Source: Malania oleifera (Eukaryota; Streptophyta; Magnoliopsida; Santalales; Ximeniaceae). Taken from it: a stretch of DNA of 64,000 nucleotides. The notes beneath the pieces were generated by a model. The model saw nothing but the letters and a program-made list of their open reading frames with translations. It ran no database searches and was not told the DNA's origin. How positions within the stretch are numbered: position 1 is the first letter of the stretch; each line of letters starts with the position of its first letter. A program made the position numbers and the translations under genes. Where the stretch lies: the NCBI RefSeq assembly GCF_029873635.1, contig NC_080418.1, positions 14,363,562 through 14,427,561 on the forward strand, read 5' to 3'. This document shows positions 1 through 11,244 of this stretch, one piece after another.

Positions 1-850
1 AGTATATTACAAATATCAGTTACCTAAATAGTATCAGACCCTGATGGATCAGACAACAGAGCACAGTACTGTAGCTACAGATATTCAGTTCAGAGCGCAA
101 CTACTTTACTCAGACAATAAGTGGTATGAGGTCGATCATGCCCATGTCGGGACAGGCTCTCCATCAGATATGGATTGAGGGGGCCGATCAGACTATCAGA
201 GTTCAGTTGACTTACCTTGGCCGGGCAACCATGATAGGTCCCACTTGCGGGCCGCACAACCCTGTCATGAGGGGTTAAATCATGACATACAACCATTCAG
301 GGAAATTTCTCAGATATTATGAGTACTATTAGACTTTCAGGAATAGTAGTATTAATATGAAAAGTAATTTTATATAGATTGACATGTTAAGTTATGTAGT
401 TAATGGTTTTATTATACGTTATGTAATATCGGCATTTTTCAGATTCAATTATTCATACTATTCTTAAATCAGATTATTTTTACCAAACTATAGCTCAATG
501 GCAACACACTAGTAATAGCATTTTCGTCTTACTCAGCGTTGGCTCATCCTAGTGTGGAATTATTTTTCAGGTGAACCAGCTAGGCGAGCGGAGCAAGCTC
601 GCAGGTAGAGGGGCTGTTGTAGTGCCTTTTTGAGAGTGAGTATTTTTGGGTGGCATGTTTTTATAAACCCTTGGTATCAATAAGGGTAGTTTCGAGAGAA
701 CAATGATGATTGTATATTTTGGGTTGATTTGACACTCTGGTATTGTATTATGTGTGGATTTATTTTATATGATTGGCTTTCTACTGTTTAGGTTAATGAT
801 TGGATTTAAAACTAGGGAAAAAGATTTTATTTTATTGTCAGGTCGTTACA
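1..850 (+). repeat. Right-hand part of the 5' LTR of the outer Tekay element
   Basis: Aligns throughout with 17053-17902, the matching part of the 3' LTR. It ends in GGTCGTTACA, directly followed by the primer site. It contains the family's conserved block near 40-120 (ATCAGACCCTGATGGATCAG and onward), which also recurs in the minus-strand LTR near 52.8 kb. It holds no gene; the short open frames here are chance. Confidence 0.9.
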
Positions 851-853
851 ATT

Positions 854-865
854 TGGTATCAAAGC
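854..865 (+). other. Primer binding site of the outer element
   Basis: TGGTATCAAAGC starts 3 bases after the LTR end. It is one base from the usual TGGTATCAGAGC complementary to the 3' end of initiator Met-tRNA, the primer used by plant Tekay elements. Confidence 0.85.
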
Positions 866-1298
866 CTAGGTTGCTAGGTTTTGTAGACTTTAGAATGTAG
901 CAGAAGTAATACCAAAGAATAGGAAATGATTTGAGGTTTGTTTTGTGGTCTGGGTACAGGATTTTTCGTGGTGGTTTCTGTGTTTTTCCTGGGGTGACGA
1001 TTTCAGGAAAACCATAGTAAACTATCGTTGGGTCGTGTGTCCAGGTGGCAGAACTGGATTTTGAGTTAAGATTAGGGAGAGTAGTTAATTATAAATATAG
1101 GATTTTAGTAGAATGAAATAGATAGGATCTATGCAGAAGATAAGGTTCTTAAGTGTGTTCTTCTTTTTTAAGATGGATCAGGAAGTAGCGGTACGAATAC
1201 TGGGAGGGATGGAGCAGGACCTTCCAGTATGGGAGGTGCCGATACTGATGTTGTTCTGCACAGCGTCACCGAGCAAGTGATGGCTGAGATGGCCCAGA
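866..1298 (+). mobile_element. Leader and first part of gag of the outer element
   Basis: Untranslated leader followed by the beginning of gag from the ATG at 1173. The predicted protein resembles the gag start of the inner element (both carry a GAGPS stretch). Similarity stops exactly where the inner element's LTR begins at 1299 and resumes at 11245. Confidence 0.8.
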
Positions 1299-1431
1299 TG
1301 TAATAACCGAGAAAAATAAAATTTTAAAAATAATAATAATAATAATAAAATAATAAAAGAAAATAAATTAATTAAATTAACAAGTAAAATAAATAGTATG
1401 ATAAGGAAAATATATATATATAAATATTGAA

Positions 1432-1436
1432 GCATG

Positions 1437-1490
<54 letters not shown>

Positions 1491-1542
1491 TATATATATA
1501 TATATAAGTAAGTTATTATGATATACATTTAATATATAGGTT

Positions 1543-1599
<57 letters not shown>

Positions 1600-1641
1600 G
1601 TGAAAGCTTCTTTAAGAAGCTTTACTTTAATTAATGTTTAC

Positions 1642-1683
<42 letters not shown>
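1432..1683. repeat. (TA)n and (GT)n microsatellites in the inner 5' LTR
   Basis: TA runs at about 1436-1457, 1490-1506, 1546-1594 and 1646-1682, with a GT run at about 1457-1488. The same arrangement with other lengths is at 8956-9172 in the 3' LTR, so they expanded or shrank after insertion. Confidence 0.95.
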
Positions 1684-1687
<4 letters not shown>

Positions 1688-1711
1688 ACACAAGCTTCTT
1701 CAAGAAGTTTT
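1604..1711. promoter_or_regulatory. Two near-palindromes with heat-shock-element-like TTCnnGAA cores
   Basis: 1604-1623 and 1692-1711 are copies of AAGCTTCTTCAAGAAGCTT, 88 bases apart, just upstream of the CT-rich presumed leader. The 3' LTR has the same pair at 9120-9139 and 9180-9199. TTCAAGAA matches TTCnnGAA. Whether heat-shock factors bind here is inference. Confidence 0.4.
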
Positions 1712-2486
1712 GAAAGTCAAAATCCAAATTGAATTGGATTTTTGGTGTGCGTAGTGCACTCTCTCACACACACACTCTCTCTCTCTCTCCTCTCTCTCTC
1801 TCTTCTACGACTCTCTCTCTCTCTTCGATTTCGGGCTAGTTGTACGCCAGATCGACAAACCGAAGCCACCACGATGCTCCTGGCGAAGTTCTCTACAAGT
1901 TTGCCGGAGCGGATCGTCAGGGAAACGAAGTTGGATTTCATCCCAAATCCAAGGTAAGGTTTTATATTCAATATTTGGATTTTTGACAGTTGAAAAAAGT
2001 GATATACAAGTAAAAATACTGAATTTTAATATTGAAAATTTTTATTTCCAAGGGTGTTGATTGGGAACGTTGGGAATCATTCCTAAGTTGAGGTAAGACT
2101 TTTTAAACCGAATTTGACTTAGTGGTAGTTATAGAAAATGTTGTACGTATGAAAATACTAAACTTTAATTCTATGAGTTTTCATTTTCAGGGTGTTAAGT
2201 TGAGAATCTTGCGAGTACGGGGAAGATTTTCTTAGGGACTTTTCAGGAATCAGGTAAAGAGATAAACAAAGCTAGTTTTGTTTTGAGAAAATGCATGTAT
2301 ATATATGTAGCATCTGGTTTCTGGAAAAATAAATATATTTATATATATGATTTATATTTGGAAAATACTGTTTAAATGATGATATGTTGAATACGTGGAA
2401 AATTTGTTTAGTATGGCATGAGTATAAAAATGTTATGAAATACTGTTTTCTGGGAATAGGGACAATATGGATTTCTATGATGGAAA

Positions 2487-2509
2487 ATCGGTGTACGGGC
2501 CGAGATATT

Positions 2510-2541
<32 letters not shown>

Positions 2542-2760
2542 ATTTGCCTGCGTACGGGCCGTGCTATGTGGATATGTTTGCCGGTGTACGGGCCGTGCTA
2601 TGTGGATGAGATTTGCCAGCATACGGGCTGTGCTACGTGATTTGCCGGCGTACAGGCCAAGCTGTGTGATTTGCCAGCGTACGGGCTGTACTATGTGATT
2701 TGCCGACGTACGGGTCGAGCTATGATAAAATGTGTAATTCCGGCGTACGGGCCGATGATT
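2487..2760 (+). repeat. Array of eight degenerate GCCGGCGTACGGGCC units
   Basis: Units of about 29-38 bases, each holding TGCCnGCGTACGGGCCG followed by TGCTATGTGA or similar. They start near 2487, 2545, 2579, 2613, 2642, 2671, 2700 and 2738. The matching array in the 3' LTR is at about 9968-10237. It lies downstream of the presumed transcription start. Function unknown. Confidence 0.85.
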
Positions 2761-3769
2761 TTCACGAAATATTTATATGTGAAAAATGATATGATTGATT
2801 TGATAATTATTGATATGAGATATCCATGTATTACGATTTTAGTATATGTATATGATATTAAAACCTGGTTGGCTTGGTCTAGGCTAACACTTGCACGGTA
2901 CCGTTGCTATGTGTCCATGATCCTCGTGATCATGATATCTGTGTTAACGTTGCTGTACGGAGTGGTGTGAGATTGGATGGTCGATGTAGTTATTTTCAAG
3001 AAGTGTGCTGTTATCGCCCCTAGTGTACGGACCAGTCTGGGTAGACCCATCGGACCTATAGACTACTGTTTGACTTGGCAGTGGTCGGCCAACCATTGTC
3101 AGGTCCCGTCTTCGGGCCACACAACCCAGTAATGTTGGGGTAATACATGACAACAGTCAGCTAACCTACCAGGATTGTTTTATGTTATTATTATTGTATG
3201 AGATGAGATATGTTTATGAAAATGCAGTATATTCTGCTATGTGTTGATATATATGTATGTTTTCCCAGATTTGATAAACAGTATTGAATATGTTATGTAT
3301 GGTATATGTAGAATACAGAATACTCATGTTGCCACATACTGGTATTAGTTTATTTCCCTAACTGAAAGGTGTCTCACCCTTAAATCTTATTAACTTTTCA
3401 GGAGCCCCGGATAGGAGAGCGGGAAAAGCCCCGCTGATATAGTATGGTCTATCTGCCCTTTTTGAAGGGTAAGTTTTGTAGAGATAGTTAGATTTTGTGG
3501 GAAATGTCCCCAGGTTTTATTTTTGGGGTGTATATATGAAAATACAATAATTATAGTAACTTTGGTATATTGTGGTATATGGTATTGAGATGTACATGTT
3601 TGTATATTTTCTGCTGCTAGGGCTTCTGATTTATGTTCTGATATATCCCTGGTGCCCATGGGCCCAGGTGGATTGTGACCTGCTGAGCTGGAATATGGGA
3701 TATGTGATATTGATATTATATAAAGAAAAAAAATATATGGAAAAAAAAAATGAGCAGGTCGTGACAGCT

Positions 3770-3781
3770 TGGTATCAGAGC
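3770..3781 (+). other. Primer binding site of the inner element
   Basis: TGGTATCAGAGC starts 3 bases after the LTR end at 3766 and is the standard initiator Met-tRNA complement of Tekay elements. Confidence 0.95.
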
Positions 3782-4070
3782 CTAGGTTGCTAGGTTCTGT
3801 AGACTTTAGAGTGCGACAGGAACAATACCAGAGTTTAGGAAAGGATTTGAGGTTTTGTTCTACAGTCTAAAGGCAGGACTTCCGTGGTAGTTTCTGTGTT
3901 TTTCTTGGGGTGACGATTTCAGGAAAACCATAGTAAGCTATTGTCGGGTTGTGTTCCTAGAATGTAGGACTGGCGATTAGCAATGAGTTAGAGATGTTGA
4001 GATAAGTGGTGAGGATAGGTGGGTAAATTATGAGGATAGGATTACTGAATTGCAACTGCTATTTTCAAGG

Positions 4071-5110
4071 ATGGATCCAGAAAAAAATAGTGCCCATGCG
4101 AGTGGCAGTGATGGAGCAGGACCATCAGGTGCAGCTGGGACAGACTCTAATGCGGTATTACGTAGCGTGGCTCAGCAGGTTATGGTTGAGATTGCTAGGA
4201 GCTCGAGGAAGCAGAGTGATCCATCTACAGGCCATGGGTGCACTATAGAGAAATTTACGAAGATGAATCCTCCGGCATTCTCAGGTGGAGTTGATCTTGT
4301 AGCCACTGAGAACTGGATGCAGGAGATTGAGAAAATCTTGGCTGTGCTGCATCCTGGCTAAGAGCTGGTGGACTACGGTTAGACTATTGGAGCAACAGAG
4401 GGTGACTCCGATAGCTATGACATGGGACCGGTTTAAAGATCTATTCTTTGACAGATATTTTCCAACTACTGTGAGGGAGGCTAAGGTAGAAGAGTTCCTG
4501 AGTCTGAAGCAGGGACAGCTATTCGTCCAACAGTATGCAGCACGTTTTATCAAGCTCTCTCGATTTGCCCCATACATTGTTCCTGATGAGGTGAAAAAGG
4601 CGAGGCAGTTTGAGAGAGGCTTGAGGCGGAGTATATTTAGGCAGGTGGTAGTGCTATGGATCTAGGACTTCGCTGAGTTGGTCGACAAGGAGGCCTTGGC
4701 AGAGATTGGTGAGCGTCTTGATGCGGATGAGCAGGGACAGAGGAAGAGATCTGCATCTACGAGCTACCAGCAGGGTCACAGGCCGGGTCAGTGGAGGAGA
4801 GGTAATCATGGTAGAGGGCGGAGAAAGGAGACGGGAGGACGCGAGGTGCAGACAGGGCAGGGTCCTCCAGTTTGTCAGACTTGTGGTAGAAGGCACTGGG
4901 GAGAGTGTCGAGCTGGTGGTGTAGTGTGCTATCGCTGCGGTAGATCGGGACATATAGTGTGAGATTGCCCTACCCCGCCAGATACAGTTCCGGTGTGCTA
5001 TCACTGCGATAGATTGAGGCATATGGTACGAGACTGCCCTACTCCACCAGATGCAGTTCCAGCTCCTAGACCATACCAGGGAGGTTATCAGGCGCCACGT
5101 GGGGGCTAGC
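4071..5110 (+). mobile_element. gag region of the inner Tekay element (fossil)
   Basis: Begins at the ATG at 4071. The middle part matches the plant retrotransposon gag domain (WDRFKDLFFDRYFP, then AARFIKLSRFAP). The C-terminal part is basic and ends with zinc-knuckle segments (CYRCGRSGH and a near-copy) at about 4925-5035. It would form the particle core and bind RNA. The frame is broken. Confidence 0.9.
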
Positions 5111-8100
5111 AAAGGAATACGGCTCCAGCCAGGGTGTTTACTCTGACGCCGGGTGAGGCTGAGGCGTTAGGTGACGTGGTGACAGGTATGGTCATTATGT
5201 TTTCTTTTAAAGTTATTGCATTATTTGATTCAGGAGCTACACACTCGTTTGTATCCTTGGGGTGTATTAAATTATGTGAGGCTAAAACACAATTATTAGA
5301 TGTTGAACTGTTGGTATCTACACCGATTGGGTCGGTAGTAAGATGTAGTAGGGTACTTCGAAATTGTCCAGTTGATATGCAAGGGAAGACCTTGTCTGCT
5401 GATCTGATAGTGTTAGACATGCACGAGTTTGATGTTATATTTGGCATAGATTGGCTAGCGGCCAATTTTGCCAGCATAGATTGTCGAGCACGAGAAGTGA
5501 TATTCAGACCTCCGAGGAAAGCAGAATTCAAGTTTGTAGGGTCACGTGTGCAATCCTCGCCTCAGCTCGTTTTAGCTATTCAGGCCAGGAGACTACTATT
5601 GAGTGGTTGTCAGGGGTTTGTGGATGTTGTGAAAGAGATGTCAGAGAATGAATTGAAACTTGCTAGCACGCCTGTAGTAAAGGAGTTTATAGATGTTTTC
5701 CCAGATGAGTTACCAGGCTTGCCACCTGATCGTAAGGTAGATTTCTCTATTGGTCTACCTTCCGGTACAATTCCAATTTCTAAAGTACCTTATCGGATGG
5801 CGCCAGTGGAGTTAGCAGAGTTGAAGAGTCAATTGCAGGATCTGCTTGATAAGGGCTTCATACGACCCAGTGTATCTCCGTGGGGAGCTCCAATTTTATT
5901 TGTGAAAAAGAAAGACGGGACTATGAGGATGTGTATAGACTATAGGGAGATAAATAAAGTGACAATCAAGAATAGGCATCCTTTACCCCGTATCGATGAT
6001 TTGTTTGACCAGCTCCAGGGTGCACGGGTGTATTCGAAGATTGACCTCAGATCTGGCTACCATCAGGTGAAGGTGAAAGCAGAAGACGTCTCGAAGACGG
6101 CCTTCAGGACCAGGTACGAGCATTACGAGTTTCTAGTGATGCCGTTTGGTTTGACGAATGCTCCTACGGTATTTATAGACTTGATGAATAGAGTCTTCCA
6201 CCAATACCTAGACTAGTTTGTTGTTGTTTTTATTGATGATGTACTGGTCTATTCTAAGAACTATGAGGAGCATGAGACGCACTTGAGGCAGGTTTTACAG
6301 ACATTTTGGGAAAAGAAATTGTGCGCCAAGTTCAGTAAATGTGAATTTTGGCTTGAGAAGGTCGTGTTCGTGGGGCATGTTGTATCTGGAGACGGTATTT
6401 CTATGGATCCTAGCAAGATTGAGGCTGTAGTGAATTGGGCTAGACCGAGAAATGTCCAAGAGATTCAGAGTTTCTTGGGGCTAGCAGGCTATTACCGTCG
6501 TTTCGTTGAGGGATTCTCAGCACTATCAGGACCTTTGACACGACTGACGAGGAAGAATGTCAGATTTGAGTGGGATGATAGTTGTGAGCAAAGTTTTCCG
6601 GAGCTGAAGTAGAGGTTAGTCACAGCGCCTATATTGATCATTCCGTCTGGGGGTGAGGGGTATACCATTTACAGTGATGCGTCCTTGAAGGGACTTGGCT
6701 GTGTATTGATGCAGCATGGTAGGGTAGTGGCGTATGCCTCCAGGTAGTTGAAAGAATATGAGAAGAACTACCCTACCCATGATCTTGAGTTGGCTGCAGT
6801 GGTACACGCACTGAAGATTTGGAGGCATTACTTGTACGGTGAGCAGTGTGAGATCTTCTCTGACCATAAAAGTTTGAAATATTTCTTTACGCAGAAAGAA
6901 CTGAATATAAGGCAGAGAAGGTGGTTGGAGCTGATTAAGGATTTTGATTGTACCATCAGTTATCACCCAGGGAAAGCAAACGTGGTAGCTGATGCGTTGA
7001 GTAGAAAATCCAGGGAGCCAGTGTTGGCGGCTATGGGGATCCAACATCCGATCATAATGGATTTGGAGAGACTTGGCATAGAGTTGGTGGAGAGTGATCT
7101 CCCAGTATGTATTGCCAGCCTAGTGGTACAGCCTACCCTACAGGAGAGAATTAAAGCTGCCCAGAAGGAAGATCCAGAGCTAGTGGAGGTCATAGACAAA
7201 GTACAGAGTGGGCAGGGGGAGGAGTTCAGTATCGCAGATAACGGAGCTTTGCGGTTTTGTTCCAGATTATATGTTCCTGCCGATACTGAGATCAGGAAGA
7301 CTATTCTAGAGGAGGCTCACAGATCTTTGTATACAGTTCATCCCGGTAGTACGAAGATGTACAGAGATCTACGAGAGTCATACTGGTGGAGTGGTATGAA
7401 GAGAGAAATTGCCAAGTATGTAGCGCAGTGTTTAACGTGCCAGCAGGTAAAGGCTGAGCACCAGAGACCGACAGGGCAGTTGCAGCCGTTATTCATCCCG
7501 GAGTGGAAGTGGGATCACATATCGATGGACTTCGTGTCAAGACTGCCGACGGCGTTACATGGCCATAATGCCATCTGGGTGATTGTTAATCGATTGACGA
7601 AGACCACCCACTTTATTCTTATCAAGATCAACTACTCCCTCAGCCGTTTAGCGGAGATTTACATTCAGGAGATAATAGGTTCTCATGGGGTGCCTGTATC
7701 TATTGTGTCGGATTAAGACCCACGATTCACATCACGATTTTGGAGGAGTCTGCAAGAGACTCTAGGGTCTCAGTTATTGTTTAGTATGACATTCCATCCT
7801 TAGTCAGACGGGAAGATTGAGAGGACGATACAGATATTAGAGGACATGCTCAGAGCATGTGTACTAGACTTTGGGGGTAGTTGGACTCAGTTCATGCCAT
7901 TAGTAGAATTTGCGTATAATAATAGTTATCAGTCTAGCATTGGCATGGCACCATTTGAGGCGCTGTACGGTAAAAGATGTCATTCTCCTTTGTTTTGAGA
8001 TGAAGTGGGTGAATGGCGAGTAGTGGGGCCAGAGCTGGTTCAGCAGGCGTGTGATAAAGTTCGTCTTATTAGGGACAGGATCAGTGTAGCTCAGAGCCGA

Positions 8101-8575
8101 TAGAAGAGTTATGTCGACCATCGCCGCAGGAATTTAGAGTTTGACGTAGGTGATCACGTATTTTTGAAGATAGCTCTGATGAAAGGGGTTATGCGATTTG
8201 GGAGGAAGGGTAAACTTAGTCCTAAGTTTATCGGTCCATTTGAGATTCTAGATAAAGTGGGACCAGTAGCCTACAGGCTAGCTTTGCCACCTGTATTGTC
8301 CAGGATTCAGGACGTATTTCATGTTGCTATGTTGAGGAAATACGTCCTAGACCCTTCTCATGTCATCAGTTATGATGAGTTGGAACTTAGTGATTCAGTG
8401 GGATATGAGGAGGTACCAGTATAAATTCTGGATAGGAAAGTACATGAACTACGTAACAGGAAAATTCCCCAGGTAAAGGTTCTGTGGAGGAATCATTTGG
8501 TAGAAGAGGCTTCTTGGGAGTCCGAGGAGCAGATGAAATAGAGATATCCGCATTTATTTCAAGAGGTCTAAGTGG
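5110..8575 (+). mobile_element. pol region of the inner Tekay element: protease, RT, RNase H, integrase, chromodomain (fossil)
   Basis: Domains in order: aspartic protease with [10 protein letters not shown] near 5230; reverse transcriptase about 5790-6260, with [10 protein letters not shown] and [10 protein letters not shown]; RNase H about 6660-7010, with YSDAS and [11 protein letters not shown]; integrase with a zinc-binding part ([10 protein letters not shown], then CLTC) at about 7318-7470 and a catalytic core to about 8100; and a chromodomain-like tail at about 8420-8570 (VLWRNHLVEEASWE). The chromodomain places it in the chromoviruses. In related elements it steers integration toward marked chromatin. 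The region is broken several times. Confidence 0.92.
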
Positions 8576-8790
8576 ATAAAATGTAAGTAGTTAGGTAGTT
8601 TCTTTTGCAGGTACATGTAATGATTTGAAGAGTGTAGTATTTTAGTTCTAGGAGAAGTTTATTTTGTACATGTAATCTTCCAGGACTTGGAATGTAACCA
8701 TGATATTCCTCCGCCATAAGTGAGGGTAGGTAATAAAATGAGTAGACCCTTTTTCCTGATTAAAGGATGGCGAGTTACGGAAACAGTAAA

Positions 8791-8824
8791 TTTCGAGGAC
8801 GAAATTTTTTTAAGGGGGGAGGAA
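8791..8824 (+). other. Conserved 3' block and polypurine tract of the inner element
   Basis: AAATTTCGAGGACGAAATTT followed by a purine run (8811-8824) that abuts the 3' LTR. This block is a hallmark of Tekay elements, and the run primes plus-strand DNA synthesis. The same block occurs at 15818-15852 in the outer element. Confidence 0.9.
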
Positions 8825-8956
8825 TGTAGTAATCGGGAAAAATAAAATTTAAAATAATAATGATAATATAATATAATATAATAAATTAATTAAATTAACA
8901 AGTAAAATGAATAGTATGATTAGGAAAATATATATATATAAATATTGAAGCATGCA

Positions 8957-9025
<69 letters not shown>

Positions 9026-9060
9026 GTAAGTTATTATGATATACATTTAATATATAGGTT

Positions 9061-9115
<55 letters not shown>

Positions 9116-9990
9116 GTGAAAGCTTCTTCAAGAAGCTTTACTTTAATTAATGTTTACTATTATATATATATAATAACACAAGCTTCTTCAAGAAGCTTTG
9201 AAAGTCAAAATCCAAATTGAATTGGATTTTTGGTGTACGTCAGTGCACTCTCTCACTCTCTCTCTCTTTCTCTCTCCTCCCTCTCTCCTACGACTCTCTC
9301 TCTCTTCGATTTCGAGCTAGTTTTACGCCGGATCGACAAACCGAAGCCACCACGACGCTCTTGGCGAAGTTCTCTACAAGTTTGCCGGAGCAAATCGTCA
9401 GGGAAACGAAGTTGGATTTCATCCCAAATCCAAGGTAAGGCTTTATATTCAATATTTAGATTTTTAACAGTTGAAGAAAGTGATATACGCGTAAAAATAC
9501 TGAACTTTAATACTGAAAATTTTCATTTCCAAGGGTGTTGATTGGGAACGTTGGGAATCATTCCTAAGTTGAGGTAAGACTTTTTAAACCGAATTTGACT
9601 TAGTGGTAGTTATAGAAAATGTTGTACGTACGAAAATACTAAACTTTAATTCTGCGAGTTTTCATTTTCAAGGTGTTGAGTTGAGAACCTTGTGGGTACA
9701 AGGAAGATTTTCTTAGGGGCTTTTCAGGAATCAGGTAAGGGGATAGACTAAACTAGTTTTGTTTTAAGAAAATGCATGTATATATATGTAGCATCTGGTT
9801 TTAGGAAAAATAAATATATTTATATATATGATTTATATTTGGAAAATACTGTTTAAATGATGATATGTTGAATACGTGGAAAATTTGTTTAGTGTGGCAT
9901 GAGTATAAAAATGTTGTGAATTACTATTTTCTGGGAATGGGGACAATATGGATTTCTATGATGGAAAATCGGCGTACAGACCGAGATATT

Positions 9991-10022
<32 letters not shown>

Positions 10023-11244
10023 ATTTGCCGGGTACGGGCCATGCTATGTGGATATGTTTGCCGGTGTACAGGCTGTGCTATGTGGATGAGATTTACCAGC
10101 GTATGGGCTGTGCTATGTGATTTGCCGGCGTACTGGCCGAGCTATGTGATTTGCCAGTGTACGGGCTGTGCTATGTGATTTGCCGGCGTACGGGCCGAGC
10201 TATGATAAAATGTGTAATTCCGGCGTACGAGCTGATGATTTTCATGAAATATGTATATGTGAAAAATGATATGATTGATTTGATAATTATTGATATGAGA
10301 TATCCATGTATTACGATTTTAGTATATGTATATGATATCAGAACCTGGTTGGCTTGGTCTAGGCTAGCACTTGCACGGTACCGTTACTATGTGTCCATGG
10401 TCCTCGTGATCATGATATCTGTGTTAAAGCCGCTGTACGGAGTAGTGTGAGATTGGATGGTCGATGTGGTTATTTTCAAGAAGTGTGCTGTTATCGCCCC
10501 TGGTGTACGGACCAGTCTGGGTAGACCCATCGGACCTACAGACTACTATTTGACTTGGTAGTGGTCAGCCAATCATTGTCAAGCCCCGCCTTCGGACCAC
10601 ACAACCCAATCATGTGGGGGTAATACATGACAACAGTCAGCTAACCTACCAGGATTGTTTTATGTTATTATTATTGTATGAGATGAGATATGTTTTTGAA
10701 AATGCAGTATATTCTGCTATATGTTGATATATATGTATGTTTTCCCAGATTTGGTAAACAGTATTGAATATGTTATGTATAGTATATGTAGAACACAGAA
10801 TACTCATATTGCAACACACTGGTATTAGTTTATTTCCCTTACTGAGAGGTGTCTCACCCCTAAATCTTATTAACTTTGTAGGAGCCCCGGATAGGAGAGC
10901 AGGAAAAGCCCCGCTGATATAGTACGGTCTATCTGCCCTTTTTGAAGGGTAAGTTTTGTAGGGACAATTAGATTTTGTGGGAAATGTCCTTAGGTTTTAT
11001 TTTTGGGATGTATATATGAAAATACAGTGATTATAGTAACTTTGGTATATTGTGGTATATGGTATTGAGATGTACATGTTTGTATATTTTCTGCTGCTAG
11101 GGCTTCTGCTTTATGTTCTGATATATCCCTGGTGCCCACGGGCTCAGGTGGATTGTGACCTGCTGAGCTGGAATATGGGATATATGATATTGATATTATA
11201 TAAAGAAAAAAAATATATGGAAAAAAAATGAGCAGGTCGTGACA
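8825..11244 (+). repeat. 3' LTR of the inner Tekay element (2420 bases)
   Basis: Matches 1299-3766 over its whole length and is about 50 bases shorter, largely through shorter TA/GT runs. It has the same palindromes, CT-rich leader, GTACGGGCC array (9968-10237) and terminal GTCGTGACA. Confidence 0.95.

Larger units (their letters stand above)
1299..3766 (+). repeat. 5' LTR of the inner Tekay element (2468 bases)
   Basis: Paired with 8825-11244. From left to right: AT-rich start with AAT runs; (TA)n and (GT)n microsatellites at 1432-1683; two near-palindromes of AAGCTTCTTCAAGAAGCTT type; a CT-rich leader at 1755-1825; three splice-donor-like GGTAAG/GGTAAA sites at about 1950, 2090 and 2255; an array of eight GTACGGGCC units at about 2487-2760; and a conserved end with the GGTGTCTCACCC and GGAGCCCCGGATAGGAG blocks near 3368-3417. 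Confidence 0.95.
1299..11244 (+). mobile_element. Inner Ty3/gypsy Tekay element, complete from LTR to LTR, nested in the outer element's gag
   Basis: Seen: 5' LTR 1299-3766, primer site 3770-3781, gag and pol 4071 to about 8575, polypurine tract 8811-8824, 3' LTR 8825-11244. Both LTRs start TGTA and end GTCGTGACA. The flanks are CCAGA (1294-1298) and CCGGA (11245-11249), a 5-base target duplication with one difference. In one 168-base stretch the LTRs differ at 8 positions (about 5%), so it is younger than its host element, perhaps a few million years old depending on the rate assumed. Structurally it is full length, but its coding region is broken at about ten points. Confidence 0.95.

Noticed and set aside
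1178-1971. Open frames rich in Ile/Tyr or Arg/Glu around 1.2-2.0 kb (and the same at 8.8-9.5 kb and 16.06-16.55 kb)
   Set aside because: They read through TA, GT and CT microsatellites of the LTRs.
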